Origin: Phellopilus nigrolimitatus
Lineage: Eukaryota > Basidiomycota > Agaricomycetes > Hymenochaetales > Hymenochaetaceae
Direction: 5' to 3'
Length of the DNA stretch: 64,000 bases
Assembly (NCBI GenBank): GCA_021029095.1
Contig: JAJOHG010000109.1
Location: 28,459 to 92,458 of the forward strand
Below, piece by piece: positions 11,247 through 22,928 of this stretch. Numbering within the stretch: the stretch's first letter is position 1; every line of letters begins with the position of its first letter. The position numbers were made by a program, and so were the translations under genes. The notes under the pieces are model-generated. The model saw only the letters and a program-made list of their open reading frames with translations, made no database searches and had not been told where the DNA came from.

Positions 11247-14200
11247 TCAAAGGCGGATGCTTTCCGGTGGACCCAGATAGCTCGGACGGACTCCTCCGGT
11301 GTCTAAAGAATTTCAATGTTTAGAATTCATTCCCGATCAAACTCGATACAACTCACCTATCACGATTTTTTGGACAACGACTGCGGGCTCGACCATCCAA
11401 AGCTATAGCAATTCTATTGAGTTCATCCAAGAAGTACTGTCTTCTACACTAACCTTCAAGGTATGCGCCCCAGGCGACACCGTCCAGTTCGTGATCACGC
11501 TTACGATCGCGTTCGCTACAAACCCATCATTTCCATCCCATTGCGCCGGAAGCGTACCTGGGGCAGATGGGGGGATAAAGGCGACCGTTTGAGGCACCTG
11601 ACTATCCATCTGAACAGCGATCTTAATCGGCCTGTCCGGACCCATGCTATTTAGCGAAGGTGAGACGAGTACTGTGGCTGAGACGTTTCCTGCGTCGTTG
11701 ATAGTATTAAAATTGAGGAAGTCGTATTCGCTGAAAAGAGCGATATGAGATTCTTCACAATATAAGGATATTACCATCACAGTTTGCACTTACATGCTAG
11801 GACCTGAGCCAGCTGTGAAGTTGTTAAAGTCGTTTCCGGTCCGCGGCCACGGGGTCACTCCTGACAGAGTCTTGCCGTAGCCCGGCAGCTCGACCCAGGT
11901 AATACCAGATACACTCGTGTTCCTCGACGCGTGGGGCGCTTCGATAGAAATTCCGCCATCACCTTCCACGAAACCTGTCTTCTATTGCTTAATAAACTGT
12001 TTCATCCAGAATTGAAAAATCAGGACCTTCAAATCCACTCGGCGCTACCGTGTGATTTGCCACGAAGTAAGCAGGCGAGCTCATGGGCGGCTGATCTTGG
12101 ACTGTCGCGTTGAAGTTTATCTGCGCAGCTTGCGCGCCCGTCACCTGACTCCAATCGACAGTTGCCTCGACACGTACTTCTGGATTGGAAGGCGAAACAG
12201 AGCCTTGGCTAGGCGTGAGTATTAGCCATGAAACATTCGAGGTTGCTGTGAATGTGAACGGAGATGGACCGCCGGCACCGATGTCTATGTAACGCGAGTT
12301 TAGTGGGACAAAGGAGTCGAGCGTGATGGTCGGTGGCGGGCAGCTGTATCCTGCAGCACATTGGTTCGGGTTGTCTCCCGGCCTAGATAAACGAATTAGA
12401 AAGAGATTACAAGAGATCACAGTGATGTGTGCACACCAAGTTCCTTTCGTGCCTTCGGGTGAGATACGCATAGCGCCTGGTAAAGCCTGCTTTTTGGATT
12501 GCAGTCGAGATATAGGCGGCATTCTAGAGCGAAATAAGAACACAAAATCAATTCGTGTCAAGTGCGAACGTACGTGTCGGCCATCGGTTGCTGCCAATAA
12601 AAGTACTGGACATGAGTTTGATCCATCATACTGCACAACGTTAGTCGGTGTCCCTCGAATTGCAACTCGATACGCACTGATCCCATTTTCCATCCAAAAG
12701 TTGGTGATATTCCGTTTCAAGCTCGTAGTCCTGCTCAAACAGTTCCTCGACTTGATCTGCGAAATCATTGGCACTGAGACGAGCCTGGGATACTCGTAAG
12801 TTATTTATTCCTTGAGAAACCCACATCTTCGTGAGCGTTGAGCTTGCAAGAATGGGATGCTGAACTGTCTCGAAGAAGGCGGGCTGGAAATCTGATGAAA
12901 GATTATTGTAGATTTCCGTGGAGGCATTGAGAAGTGCGTCCCATGCAGTAACGACATTTTCGGCCCTTAAGATGCAACGATAAATCGATAATCCGGGAGA
13001 TTAGAAACAAACAGAACTTACTCTCTGTAGTCGGTCAAACTAAATGTCGTTCCGTTCAGCAGCTCGGGCTTCCGCCTGTTGTTCCACCTCGTGAGATTGG
13101 TCATGATATTCGCCACTTCGTTCGCCGTATCTACTGGCAGGTCGAATTCTCGTTGCGCCCATTGCGAGACGAAGGTGTCCAGGTTGTCGAACGACCATCG
13201 TGAAGAGTTCCAGCCGTAAGCAAGGAAGAACTCTGTGTTCAGCTCATATGGCTTCAAGTCACCGACGTTCAAGATCCAGATTCGGGTCGCCTGACGATCG
13301 ATGGCAAATGAAAGCTGTTCAAATGTCTGATGGAAAATAATACGGTGCGTTTTAATAACCTAAATAAATAAAAACTTGTTTCTGCAGACCTTCGACATTT
13401 GTGAGCTCTATTATTTTCGTCAACGATTGAAAGGAATTGAGTATACGCGACGCACTGTAATCCATTTGTAATCCCTCGGATCACCAACCTATTCTACGTT
13501 TAATGATCCGTCTTTAATGTTTGCACGATGCTCCACTCACATAGTCGTACTGAGACAACAGTCAGAGAGCATGTTCAAGAAGCATCGGGGGAAGGGGAGG
13601 AAAAGAGCTTACATGGTAATAGACACCCGCACCCCCAGTTCTGTTGAACTCGCTCGGAATGGGTAAGCGTATCATGTTTCCCCAGCTGAAACAATATTGA
13701 GTAATATCCAAAGGAATAAAGCGGGATTACTCTTACTTGTCGTCACACCAGAGCAGGGTGATATCGTCGGGAGGTTGCAAGCCATCATAGTAATAGCCCA
13801 GCACCTCTTTATCTAGGATGTTGAAGAGAAGGAAGGGATGATGTAATTAGGCAGGACCGATGAAGCTGTCGTTCGACTGACACAGAGCCCACATTTGCGG
13901 GATATTTGTGACGTCCGTCTCGTTGTAAACATCCATTAATATTTGACGCTGATCTGAAATGACCTTCTCCAGGACGGCAATGCCCGAATCTGCTGGCAAG
14001 GCCACTAGATACAACGTGTGAGGAGATCCAGAAAACGATCGGTGAGTTTACTCACCATCGCCGTCTCCTCGCATGCCCACAGTAAAGATGTTCTCATACG
14101 GTTTCGCGCGGATAGTTCCGTTGACCCAGAAGTTATAGATGTTCTGCGAGTTCATGGAATAATCCCATGGTCCGATTCCAAACAATCCCCATTCCACTGG

Positions 14201-15355
14201 GATGGAGCGCATCATAGGCTCTTCGTGACTGCAAGTTGATTTTGGGTGAGGCAGAAGATAGAACAAAATCGTATAACATGTCTACCTCGTGCCCATAACG
14301 ATCCCATACCAGTCTGCTAGAGGCTGATTTTGAGTATCATCAACTCCAAATGCACTGGGGAACTAATCAGAAGGCGTATAGAACTATTATCATGACTCTC
14401 ATTACCTCGTCCATTGTGCTGAGAAAGGCGACTAAGTATAACGGAGAAACGAGTAATATAAAGACAAACCTGGCCATAAATAATTTCCTTTTAGTCGTAA
14501 GATGAGCTCAAATCTGGATTAAAAAATGTATTAAAAAATTGTTAACTCAAACTCGAGAAACCACATAGCTACAGCTTACAGCTTCGTATAAAAGAAGTGA
14601 TTGAATGGAGATCCTGTTAGGGAAGCTCCGGTCCCATTGGTGAACTTCTCCATGGCCCAATTTTGCAAAGCGGGTTGCTCATCATTAAGAAAGATGCCGC
14701 GGTATTTGATTGTAGGTTCACCATGGGAGCATCCGGTACTCTGGATGGAGATATCAGAGTTTTGCGTTGTCGGAACGTCCGCCCACCTGTCGATACTGTC
14801 AGGAAAAGAAACCCCAGGAAGAAAGCTTCGAATATCGTACCAGTACCACGGCGAGACACCAAACTGCTCAGAAAGATCGTACATAGCATAAATCGTTCCG
14901 CGTTTGTCTGCACCGATGATGACATATGCACTCGATATTCCTGGAAGCGGGTTGGCTATCTCCTTCGTCATGAACGCCTCCCAGGAACCTGAGATAGACG
15001 ACACGTCCAGGCCGGTGTAATTCAAAATCGCAGAGATGAGCAAGGATTTGCCAAGTGTGCCGATGATGATGGGCGGCGTAGATGATGTTACCGTGGATGT
15101 GACATTCATCAGGTTTGGCGAAACACCAGTAACCTTTTCGACATCGGACACGAAGTCTCCCGCTGTGCGCTGTACGCCAGGCCATTCATCCTCGGAGATG
15201 AAAAATGGTACTGCCTTGCCGCCGCGCACGACCGAAAATGCGGATGGTGTAGAATTGAACGTAACACATATATCTTGGCCTATAGCGCGTACCAGGGACA
15301 AGATAGACAGGCATCCTAGGAAAGGAGCAAGAAATCGAACACCGAGAAAACGCAT
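11247..15355 (-). CDS. Secreted GH115 xylan alpha-1,2-glucuronidase
   Basis: A gene of about 19 exons encodes a protein of roughly 950-1000 residues. It starts at 15355 with a signal peptide (MRFLGVRFLAPFLGCLSILS...LVRA). Exon 1 is 14580-15355. Family GH115 motifs follow in order: YVIIGADKRGTIYAMYDLSE, IKYRGIFLNDEQPAL, FELILRLKGNYLWPA, DWYGIVMGTS-HEEPMMRS, MRGDGD, PPDDITLLWCDDN-WGNMIRLP, VGDPRDYKWIT, IWILNVGDLKPYE, MMDQTHVQYFYWQQP, and FVEGDGGISIEAPHASRNTS in the C-terminal region. The last exon reads TGGVRPSYLGPPESIRL then stop. GH115 enzymes remove 4-O-methyl-glucuronic acid side chains from glucuronoxylan outside the cell. One junction (near 13300-13440, between KWIT and TFEQLSF) is unclear and may hide a microexon. 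The 5' half is duplicated in inverted orientation at 61764-64000. Confidence 0.9.
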
Positions 15356-16020
15356 CACAGATTTGAGATGAGTCGTCTTGTACTCTGTTCTCCATGGCTC
15401 TGCGATTTAAGTAGAGAATTCGTCCGGGTGTGACCATAATACTCATCTCCGGGCCATTGACGGGTCGTCGAGCCTACAACTCGTGACCGTTCGAACGGCT
15501 TCTTCGCAAAAGTAAGATTCACCGATGCCGCTGTAAAAGATGGTCCAGGCAGGTCGTACCTGGAAGATATTGGCAGTACCAAAAGTGCTAATCAGCTGGT
15601 ATCATAGTTATTTTCGATTTCCAGTCATTTGACTGAAACAACGAGAGCTATGTCTGACGAGATGATTCATAGCAGCTATATTGAAATGCAAGTCAAGGCC
15701 AGGAAGTTTGCAACGTCACGAGTGACTCAGAGTCTATGACGACCGCTATAGCCGACGGGCCGGGTCACCACGTGCTGGACCGACCACTACAAGCCAAGCT
15801 TATAACAATCTTTATTTCAAGTCAAAGCGAGGGGAAATTTTGAACACGGTTTCCGTATTGTAAAGCATAGCACGACAGCTGATTATACTCATGTTTCTCG
15901 TCTTGATGGTATACCGCACCAGGCATCTTAATATACTTGCTCCGAGTATACTCCGTCCGGGTCGAAGCCACCAGTGTCACGGTAACATAAATCACGTGTC
16001 GTGTGACAAGACGTGTTTGA
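15356..16020 (-). promoter_or_regulatory. GH115 upstream region, shared with the second GH115 copy
   Basis: The 0.66 kb upstream of the GH115 start aligns along its length with 61764-62460 upstream of the inverted copy, though much less closely than the coding parts. The best conserved block is at 15991-16020: read on the minus strand it is ACGTCTTGTCAC followed by ACACGTGAT, matching ACGTCTTGTCAT..GCACGTGAT at 61771-61793. The CACGTG E-box-like core is conserved. It is a plausible regulatory element by conservation only. Confidence 0.45.
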
Positions 16021-16467
16021 CTTCTTTTATTTTGTCTTACACGTTGCTTTCTTCTCCACTTACCAAAGTTTTAGGAACGCTTCTTGTATCTATATTCAGT
16101 GGATTATGTTGCAGACTCAATTTATCTCACAGCAACTACGCAGGGCAAGTACTCCACGAAATGGGGTCCTGAAAAGATCTCGAAGACTTGATTGAAGATA
16201 CGTAAATGTCCAAGTTGCCGCAGCCACAAAGCGTGCCGAACTCTTTGTGTTTGTCACGGGCCCCAGGCCAAAGCTCGCTTGTGGCTGATATTCATCCTGG
16301 GCCACCATTTGGTTTTGTATAAGGAGCGTGTCTTCTGGAGCTCTTCTAGCATTGACCCTCTAACATTGATTCCCCAACATCGATTCCTAGTAAGTCTCGC
16401 AGTCTTCTTAGCACAGATTGACATGTGCGCTGACTCTGCCGACAAGATTTTGTGCAAACAAGTAACA

Positions 16468-17493
16468 ATGGCTCACACCGAACAATCTCTTCCGCCCTCA
16501 CCCTCTGATACGATACTGCAGAAGTCCGAGACCGCCGAGACCAGCTCGCTAAACTCTGTAACTACGGACCCGGAAGCCAGTCATGAACAGACGAGCACCG
16601 GCTTTGGCGACACTCTTTCTGAACTCAACCCCGATGACGATGACGATGACAACGGGGATTCAGCTTCAGAACGCTCTTCCACAGAAGATCTCGGAATTCT
16701 CGAACCAGAATCTGCTGATCTGCAGTCTCCGGCTGGGTCAGGAACGAGTGATCAAAACAGCTGGGTCGCGACTGAAAGTCTGGGCCATCTCATGTTCCCA
16801 ACTGCGACAGGCGAAGTCGATGAAGAAGCTCTGCAGGAAGCACTTCAAACGCAGTTTTCGGACTTGGACTTGGTTGAATCCGGACCGGGGCAGCACAACT
16901 GTTCAGACGCGGAGGAAGATCCAAATGGAACACCGTTCTCACCTCCGCCTCGCCCTTCGCTTTCTCTCTGGGACACAGACTCGGAAGATGATTCCGTCGA
17001 AGAATTCGGGGACTTTAGCTCGTATCTTTCTCCGGCACAGAGTGAAAGTATCGAAGGGTCGGAAGATGAAGCGTCGCTGCCACCGTCGCCACCGCCGTCC
17101 CCGTCCCCGTCCCCGTCCCCGTCCCCGTCCCCGTCCCCGTCGCCATCCCCGTCGCCATCCCCGTCCCCGTCCCTGTCCCCGTCCCCGCTGGCCGCGGACG
17201 CAGATTTAGTGGAGTTCGGAGAGGATTACAGCACCACCCCCGAGCTTTGCCCTGCTTCCGAGACATGGGATGAAGACTTTGGCGAGTTCCTGAAGGCACC
17301 TTTCGCGCTTCCCGGAAAGTTCAGAGTCCGGGACGACATCTGCCCGCTCGAGTGCCCAAGCCCTGATACCCCCAGACGAGCCACGATGATCCCGGATCCA
17401 CCTGTGCTCAACCTCAGCTCAACGAAAGCAACAAACAGTGGCGGGAGGATGGCTGTGATGCGGAGACGGTTTGCTCTACAAATTTCTACTTAA
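16468..17493 (+). CDS. Acidic Ser/Pro-rich protein with adaptor-ear-like motifs
   Basis: Single-exon ORF. The frame is open from 16192, but the ATG at 16468 has the best context (ACAATGG) and gives 341 residues (MAHTEQSLPPSP). The protein is acidic, with a D6 run, and two motifs of the type that bind clathrin-adaptor ear domains: VEEFGDFSSYL and DEDFGEFLKA, plus LVEFGEDYS. Aftiphilin and similar trafficking accessory proteins carry such [DE]FG-x-F peptides, so a role in AP-1/GGA-linked traffic is inferred only. A run of about 15 Ser-Pro pairs is coded by a CCGTCC-type hexamer array at 17095-17188, and repeat length is probably variable. There is no recognised globular domain. Confidence 0.6.
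   Translation: MAHTEQSLPPSPSDTILQKSETAETSSLNSVTTDPEASHEQTSTGFGDTLSELNPDDDDDDNGDSASERSSTEDLGILEPESADLQSPAGSGTSDQNSWVATESLGHLMFPTATGEVDEEALQEALQTQFSDLDLVESGPGQHNCSDAEEDPNGTPFSPPPRPSLSLWDTDSEDDSVEEFGDFSSYLSPAQSESIEGSEDEASLPPSPPPSPSPSPSPSPSPSPSPSPSPSPSPSLSPSPLAADADLVEFGEDYSTTPELCPASETWDEDFGEFLKAPFALPGKFRVRDDICPLECPSPDTPRRATMIPDPPVLNLSSTKATNSGGRMAVMRRRFALQIST
17095..17188 (+). repeat. CCGTCC hexamer array coding (Ser-Pro)n
   Basis: About 15 copies of CCGTCC with variants (TCGCCA, CCCTGT) inside the acidic protein at 16468-17493. All are in frame and code Ser-Pro. Confidence 0.9.
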
Positions 17494-18314
17494 CCTTCGC
17501 ATTCCCTCCACTTCCAAAGTGGCTCAGTCACACAACCAGAACAATGCCCGCCTTTTCCATGTTTTTCGGACCGAACTTCTCATAGATTCACTCAAAGTAT
17601 ATCTATACCACGTTCATAGTTCTTTTGGTAGAAGACTCCTGCATACTAATATGCATACATGCATGCTCTGCAATCAATTTTACACCCTTCTAAGCATACT
17701 GAAATTTTGTGGTGTCTTTTCTTCGACGCATTTACTCAATGAAAGCCTGCCGGCTGCACACTACTCTGGTTACAGCAATTTTGATTCTGTTATTTTGCCA
17801 ACTTTGTTACTCCGCTGTGAATAAGAGCCAGTATTTACAAACGATATATTGCATGATATAGCAACCCTGAGATCCTCTTTTCTGACAGTAGTGGTTTCAT
17901 GTAAATATCTGCAACAATTGCTGAGATACAATGCATGCAAAGGTGCGTCATGCTGGTTATATGCTATGTATTTTGTCCTAAATAGGAAATAAACTACGAC
18001 GTATGAGTTTGTGCCAAGTCATACGTCTTGTTCTACTGTAGCTCGCCACCATTGAGGTTGCGTGCCGTGGAATGTGCAAGCGGAGCAGAGCAAGAAACCA
18101 CAGGAAAGCGTGAATATCACAACAAAATGGTACAGCTACCACTACAAAGCCGATTCTCTGCTTACAAATATCTTACTCGCCACCGCCTTGAAATGGAACC
18201 TAATATAATGGCAAGAAGAAAGGGAAGGAAGGAATCGTAACATGCCCTCGCCTATCTAAAGATGGTATTCGCTGCAAGTCGACGAGATCTAAGTGCTAGC
18301 TCCAGTAAAAATTT
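17494..18314. other. Intergenic stretch
   Basis: AT-rich region with 3' flanks of two convergent genes. ORFs at 17471-17824 and 18028-18240 lack motifs and are probably chance. Confidence 0.45.
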
Positions 18315-19927
18315 CTAATGGCCGAACAACCAAAACGTAGCGACTGCAAAGACCCCTTTTTGGGCAGTCGGTAGGTCAGAAGATTGAACCTTGGCCTTCA
18401 ACAATACTCGCTTGGTCTCCTTCTCTGCCTTAAACCCCGCAGCCCCTGGCACGATCTCGCGCAATCCCAAACCTACCGTGCATTTGATGGCAACGGCTTC
18501 TGCTGTATGATTCTGACCGTCGAGCACCATCAATTCGCTGTCATACAGCTTTCCAGGCTCGACAACGAAGACTTCGAGGTTCGCACAAAAACAACCTGTT
18601 ACAACACTTTCTGCCACCCGAGACGCTTCTTCTATTATTCTGTTTTTCGCCGTTAGGGTGCGAATGCTGTCAAGGAACAGCTGCGGCGGATTTCCCCTGG
18701 CTAGAACGAATACTTCAAAGAGTCCTCTGCAAAGAACTTCCTGAGTCTGCTTGAAGCTGAAGGAATCGAGTGTCCGATCGTAAGTATGCAGCAATGCTCT
18801 CCAGTGCAAGGCAATCGTCGGTGATCGTCTATCTGTGTACGCTCCCGTTATTTTTCACAAGGACGATGACAAATAAAACTTACCGAACAGCATTTGGTGA
18901 TATGTTTCCTCCAGAAGACGATAGCTGTCAGAATCCGCGGGGGTCGTATTTGACAGACGGAAGATACATCTGACAAAGCGGAAGATATATCTGACAAAGC
19001 GGAAGATACATCTGGCAAAGTAGCGAATTCGATATTTCGTTGCCGGGGTATTTTCCTCTCTTAGTTTATTCCAGATTTTAGCGAATTCGGGCTCTGCCAC
19101 AAAATGATTCGGTTAGTGGCTTTTCTAATGAACGTACTTTGTCAAACTGACCATGGTTTTCCATCTCACAGATAGCTTCTTTCAAATCTTTTTGAGTCCG
19201 CGACTGGAGACCGAAAAGCAGAGGCTTTATGGCCGAGTATACACAAAACGTTACCCAAGCTTGCAAAGCATCCTGCACGACAGCGTCAAAATCCGCGTCT
19301 TTCGTTGTGAGGTTCGTAACAGCTTTGTGGATTTCACTCCCTAATGCCGTTCTTACTAGCTCTGTGATGTCTGTGTTGCTGAATAAAACATCACTCCCCA
19401 ACGCGACGCTCGCCGACACGCCAAGGGAGACACTAGGCGCATCCCGTTCGCGCGCCTCGTCCTGCACTTCGTCCCACTCGTCCTGCACATTGAGGACGAG
19501 GGAGTCGATGCGCCCGTTCAACGTTGCGCACAGATCGACGACTTCCCTTTCGGAGCATTTGTTTGCCTTGTCAAGGAAGACCCGGCGGAAAATTTGCTCG
19601 TCTTTAGAATATACCTGAGCAGTGGACTCGCCGACATTCTGCTTGGCATCAATATCAATGTCTTTCATGCGTTAGGATGTTTGGTTCACTCACGTCTGAC
19701 TGTTGGTCTCCAATCCTCGCCCCAAGCTCGTCTGGCTCGGAAGAATTGGCTCGAATTGATTCATAGTCGTTCTTGATTTTCTGTTCTCTTGGGGAAAATA
19801 GATGCCTCCTTACAAGCCATAGCACCAACCCGAGGACAATCAACACACAGGGCAGTGCGTAAATCGATTTGTCCATTGAATAGTAAGTCATGCCACCTTT
19901 GAAAGCGGCAGAAATATGCTCAACCAT
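18315..19927 (-). CDS. Membrane-anchored family protein, copy B
   Basis: Four exons (19694-19927, 19152-19638, 18884-19093, 18315-18832) give 482 residues. A single membrane segment at about residues 24-40 (YALPCVLIVLGLVLWLVRR) is followed by a charged linker and then the family domain: DEQIFRRVFLDKANKCSERE, ALQAWVTFCVYSAIKPLLFG, FAKIWNKLREEN, ALHWRALLHTYDR and TVGLGLREIVP. I do not recognise the family; it fits the many-copy, lineage-specific proteins of Agaricomycetes. It is divergent to the HSPA12-like gene at 20251 across a 323 bp shared promoter. Compared with copy C it lacks 142 linker codons and carries an extra 28-codon stretch built of 21 bp repeats in exon 3. Topology (short N-terminus, helix, large cytosolic C-terminus following Arg-Arg) is inferred. 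Confidence 0.72.
18950..19021. repeat. 21 bp in-frame tandem repeat in copy B
   Basis: Three tandem units of about 21 bp (TGACAAAGCGGAAGATATATC type) plus a partial fourth. On the minus strand they code a repeated FRFVRYI heptad. Copy C lacks them at the matching place (about 25020-25040). Confidence 0.85.
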
Positions 19928-20250
19928 TATAGATATATCAGGAAAGAGAATTGATACACTACCTTGAACTTGGTAGGAAGTCCTGAAGAGCGATGGTCGA
20001 ACAGTGGGTTGTATACGGTCGAACTGGCGCCCGCGGCCGTCTCTTCGGATGTTATGGGTGAGGCCTCCATGGGTTTTGATTTATGGACCACGCCTTTCAT
20101 GCATGTAAGTGGCGATATTAGAAGTGTGCCCTTCGATCTCTTCGACTTCCAGCATAGTAGGTTTCGAAGGTGATGCCTCGAGGTTCTAAGATTTATAAAG
20201 GATCATCACACCGCTAGTGTCGGCCAGCCTGCAGCTCTTGCATTTCACCC
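19928..20250. promoter_or_regulatory. Bidirectional promoter of pair B
   Basis: The 323 bp between the divergent starts of copy B (19927, minus) and the HSPA12-like gene (20251, plus). A TATAAA lies at 20194-20199, about 52 nt before the plus-strand ATG. An AT-rich TATAGATATATC sits directly before the minus-strand start. Only two differences from the matching 323 bp at 26419-26741 were seen by eye. Confidence 0.7.
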
Positions 20251-22759
20251 ATGTCTTCAACAAATATTCGCCAGCCGTATAAGGGCAGCCAGTTAGGGAT
20301 TGTGATCGGTATTGACGTTGGAACAACCTTCAGTGGCGTCTCTTACGCCATCCTAAGGCCTGGGGTAGCGCCAGAAGTACAGCCTGTTACAAGGTATGAT
20401 TGACATGATCTATTACAAACTGGAAGTTATGAGTGCGTCTAACGTCGGGTATTTGGCAAAGATTTTCTGGTGATGAAAACCATAAGATCCCATCTGTTAT
20501 TTTCTACGACGATGAACTGGCAATCAAAGCTATCGGCCCTTCGACTATCGTAGATTCGGTCCTCGACGAAGCAGAAGAGCATGGGTGGTTTGAGTCTCGG
20601 TAGTGAGACTAATCCTGTATTCCACCCTGTCATGTGATGTTAACGTATTCTTCAGCTTCAAAATGCTTCTTCGACCGAATAGTATGACATTGCAGACAAA
20701 CGGGCTAGAGATCGGAGGTTTACCTCCCGGTAAATCTGCTGAGGCGGTCATGGGCGATTTTTTAAACTATCTCTTCGTTGAGACCGCTAACTACATACAG
20801 TCGTCTCACGCGGACGGAAAAGACATCTGGAACGAAGTTAAAGACCGTGCCATTTTCGTTCTGGGCCATCCCAATGGATGGACTGGGCTACCGCAGCAGC
20901 GCTACCGCAAGAGTACAATTCTAGGCGGACTTATTCCTGATACCCCTGAGGGGCGAAAGCGGGTGAAGTTCGTCACTGAAGGAGAAGCCAGTGCCTTGAC
21001 TTGTCTATCAGGTGGGCTTGGTCCCGCTCGCCTGGAGGTAGGAGCACGCATGGACGTTGATTGGGCAATTAATCAAATGTCTGACATAACCAAACAGGTT
21101 GGCTTTCGGTTCGTCATCGCAGACGCGGGAGGAGGGACCTTGGACTTTAGCAGTTATGAAGTGTCAAAATCCTCTCCAGTGGAGCTCAGGCAATGCGCAC
21201 CGGCTGATTGTGAGGCTCACATTTTGTACTTTGCAAAACTTTAATGTGATTTTCGTTTGTGCTCTGAAGGCCGGTTCGCGGGCTCCCTATTTGTGAACAG
21301 AAGTGGCTTAGAACTGCTCAGGAGTATGATATCCTTACGTATAAATCTTATAGGATGGCTAGCTGATTGTCTCCAGGAAAATTACGAAACTCGAGCTACG
21401 ACTACGACGATGTTCTAAGTGGTTTCATCAATGATGAATTTGAGAAGAAAACGAAAAGGGAGTTCGGTGGAGATTCTGAATACGGTTTGTTAAAAGTTGG
21501 TGATAGACGAGTAAGGGACAACGAGTTAGGCATTCGAAATGGATTTCTTCGTCTAAACCGGTGAGCAAACTGCAGTGGCTGCTGTGCAAATGACATCAAT
21601 CTTTTATAATAGTGATGAGCTATCAGAGTGCTTCTCAATGCCCGTGACAGAGGCACTCGACTCAATTCGAAGTCAAGTATCAGTAATACGCGGAAATAAT
21701 GCTACCACTGTACGTAGCCCACCTTTTTTTTGTCATGTGCCACACTTTTTGACAATCTTAATTTTGAAGCCCGTCTGGCTAGTGGGAGGCTTCGCATCGA
21801 GTCGATATCTTCTATATCGGCTAAACGATTCTCTGCAGTCCGAAGGCGTCAGCATTCAGCGACCGGACACTAACTTGTGAGCATATATTTATGTCGTGTG
21901 CAAGGCGCCGGAGGATTGATGGATGAAAATAGGGAGAAGGCCGTCGCTAATGGCGCTGTCTTGCACTTTCTGGACAATTCGGTTACCGCTAGAGTTTGCT
22001 CAGCATCCTATGGGATTGCCTGTCTTACTCCGTTCAATTCTTCACTTCCCGACCACAGAGCGCATCGTGACCTTATTCACAGAAGGATAAATGGCCTGTA
22101 TATTGGCCCTATATTCGACTGTGTTGCTGAAAAGGTGAGTACTACACGCTTTCATATATACGAGTTCAATATAATAGTATACCATACCAAATCTGCATTT
22201 CCCAGGGCACGCTGATTGTTGAGGCGAGAGTATTCAAGAAATCCTATGTGGCAAACTTCTTTCTCAAGTCTGAGGCCAAGCGGTATATGACTGGAATACT
22301 CGTTTACAATGGTGATCTGCCTCTTCCAATGTGGTATAAAGAAAATAAGCGTAAGCCCCTTCCATGATTTCACCTCAAGACAGCTAACGTACCCTGCGTT
22401 GGGTCCGACAGATAAGTTCCGAACTTTGTGCATGTTAGAGGCTGATCTCTTTGAAGTGTGTACCGAGTCGCCTCAGAACGCATCTATGCCCGAAGATCTT
22501 GCCCAGAGGGTGCCGAGGTGGAAGGCAGCGTTCGAGATAGAGATGAAATTTGGCACAACGGAGCTTGAGGCTAGGATCAAATGGGAGGCAAATGTGTGTA
22601 TCCCCTTCTATCTTGAAGATAATAACTGACCGGTCGCATCCTCAGGGCCAGACGAAATAGTGAGTGCATTAACCTCCTCTTTGCTGGAAGTTTATCTTTA
22701 AGTCCTATGCGCTAACTTCTTTGCGTAGTGGACCCGTTTCAATCGTCTATTCAGAATAG
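20251..22759 (+). CDS. HSPA12-like (Hsp70/actin-fold) ATPase, copy B
   Basis: Twelve exons (20251-20393, 20462-20602, 20656-21209, 21270-21323, 21377-21560, 21613-21709, 21770-21876, 21933-22134, 22206-22350, 22412-22593, 22646-22659, 22729-22759) join in phase to 617 residues. Actin-ATPase signatures are complete: phosphate-1 IGIDVGTTFSG near the N-terminus, phosphate-2 VIADAGGGTLD, and adenosine motif VWLVGGFASS. The C-terminal GPVSIVYSE resembles the usual end of fungal HSPA12-like proteins. There is no Hsp70 substrate-binding domain or EEVD tail, as expected for this branch. Such genes are strongly expanded in mushroom-forming fungi and poorly understood. It pairs head-to-head with the membrane-anchored copy B, which suggests shared expression. 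Confidence 0.85.
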
Positions 22760-22928
22760 AATATTGAAAATTTCCTTGTATATCTACCCTGGCTGTCTGT
22801 CTCTACTAGTATTAAATGTTTGTTACATGTCCGAGTTGGTAGCATAGGTTTTGACTATGATTTCGTTGCCTAGCATGACTAGCGAGGACTGGCGAAACAC
22901 CGATCGCAATACAACAAGATAGCCCAAG
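22760..22928. repeat. 3' flank of duplicated unit (matches 29235-29401)
   Basis: Sequence after the ATPase stop, ending GCGAAACACCGATCGCAATACAACAAGATAGCC-like, recurs after copy C at 29235-29401. It marks the right edge of clear similarity between the two units. Confidence 0.7.

Noticed and set aside
9753..15355. Secondary-metabolite cluster around the UstYa-like gene
   Set aside because: The neighbours are a carbohydrate-active enzyme and a relic. No core biosynthetic gene was found.
21877..21932. Apparent loss of a splice acceptor in ATPase copy B (CAG in copy C at 28395-28397 is CGG in B)
   Set aside because: The acceptor in question would make a 33 nt intron. Using the later AATAG gives introns of 56 nt (B) and 54 nt (C), both in phase and both yielding NL-EKAVANGAV, so both copies are intact.
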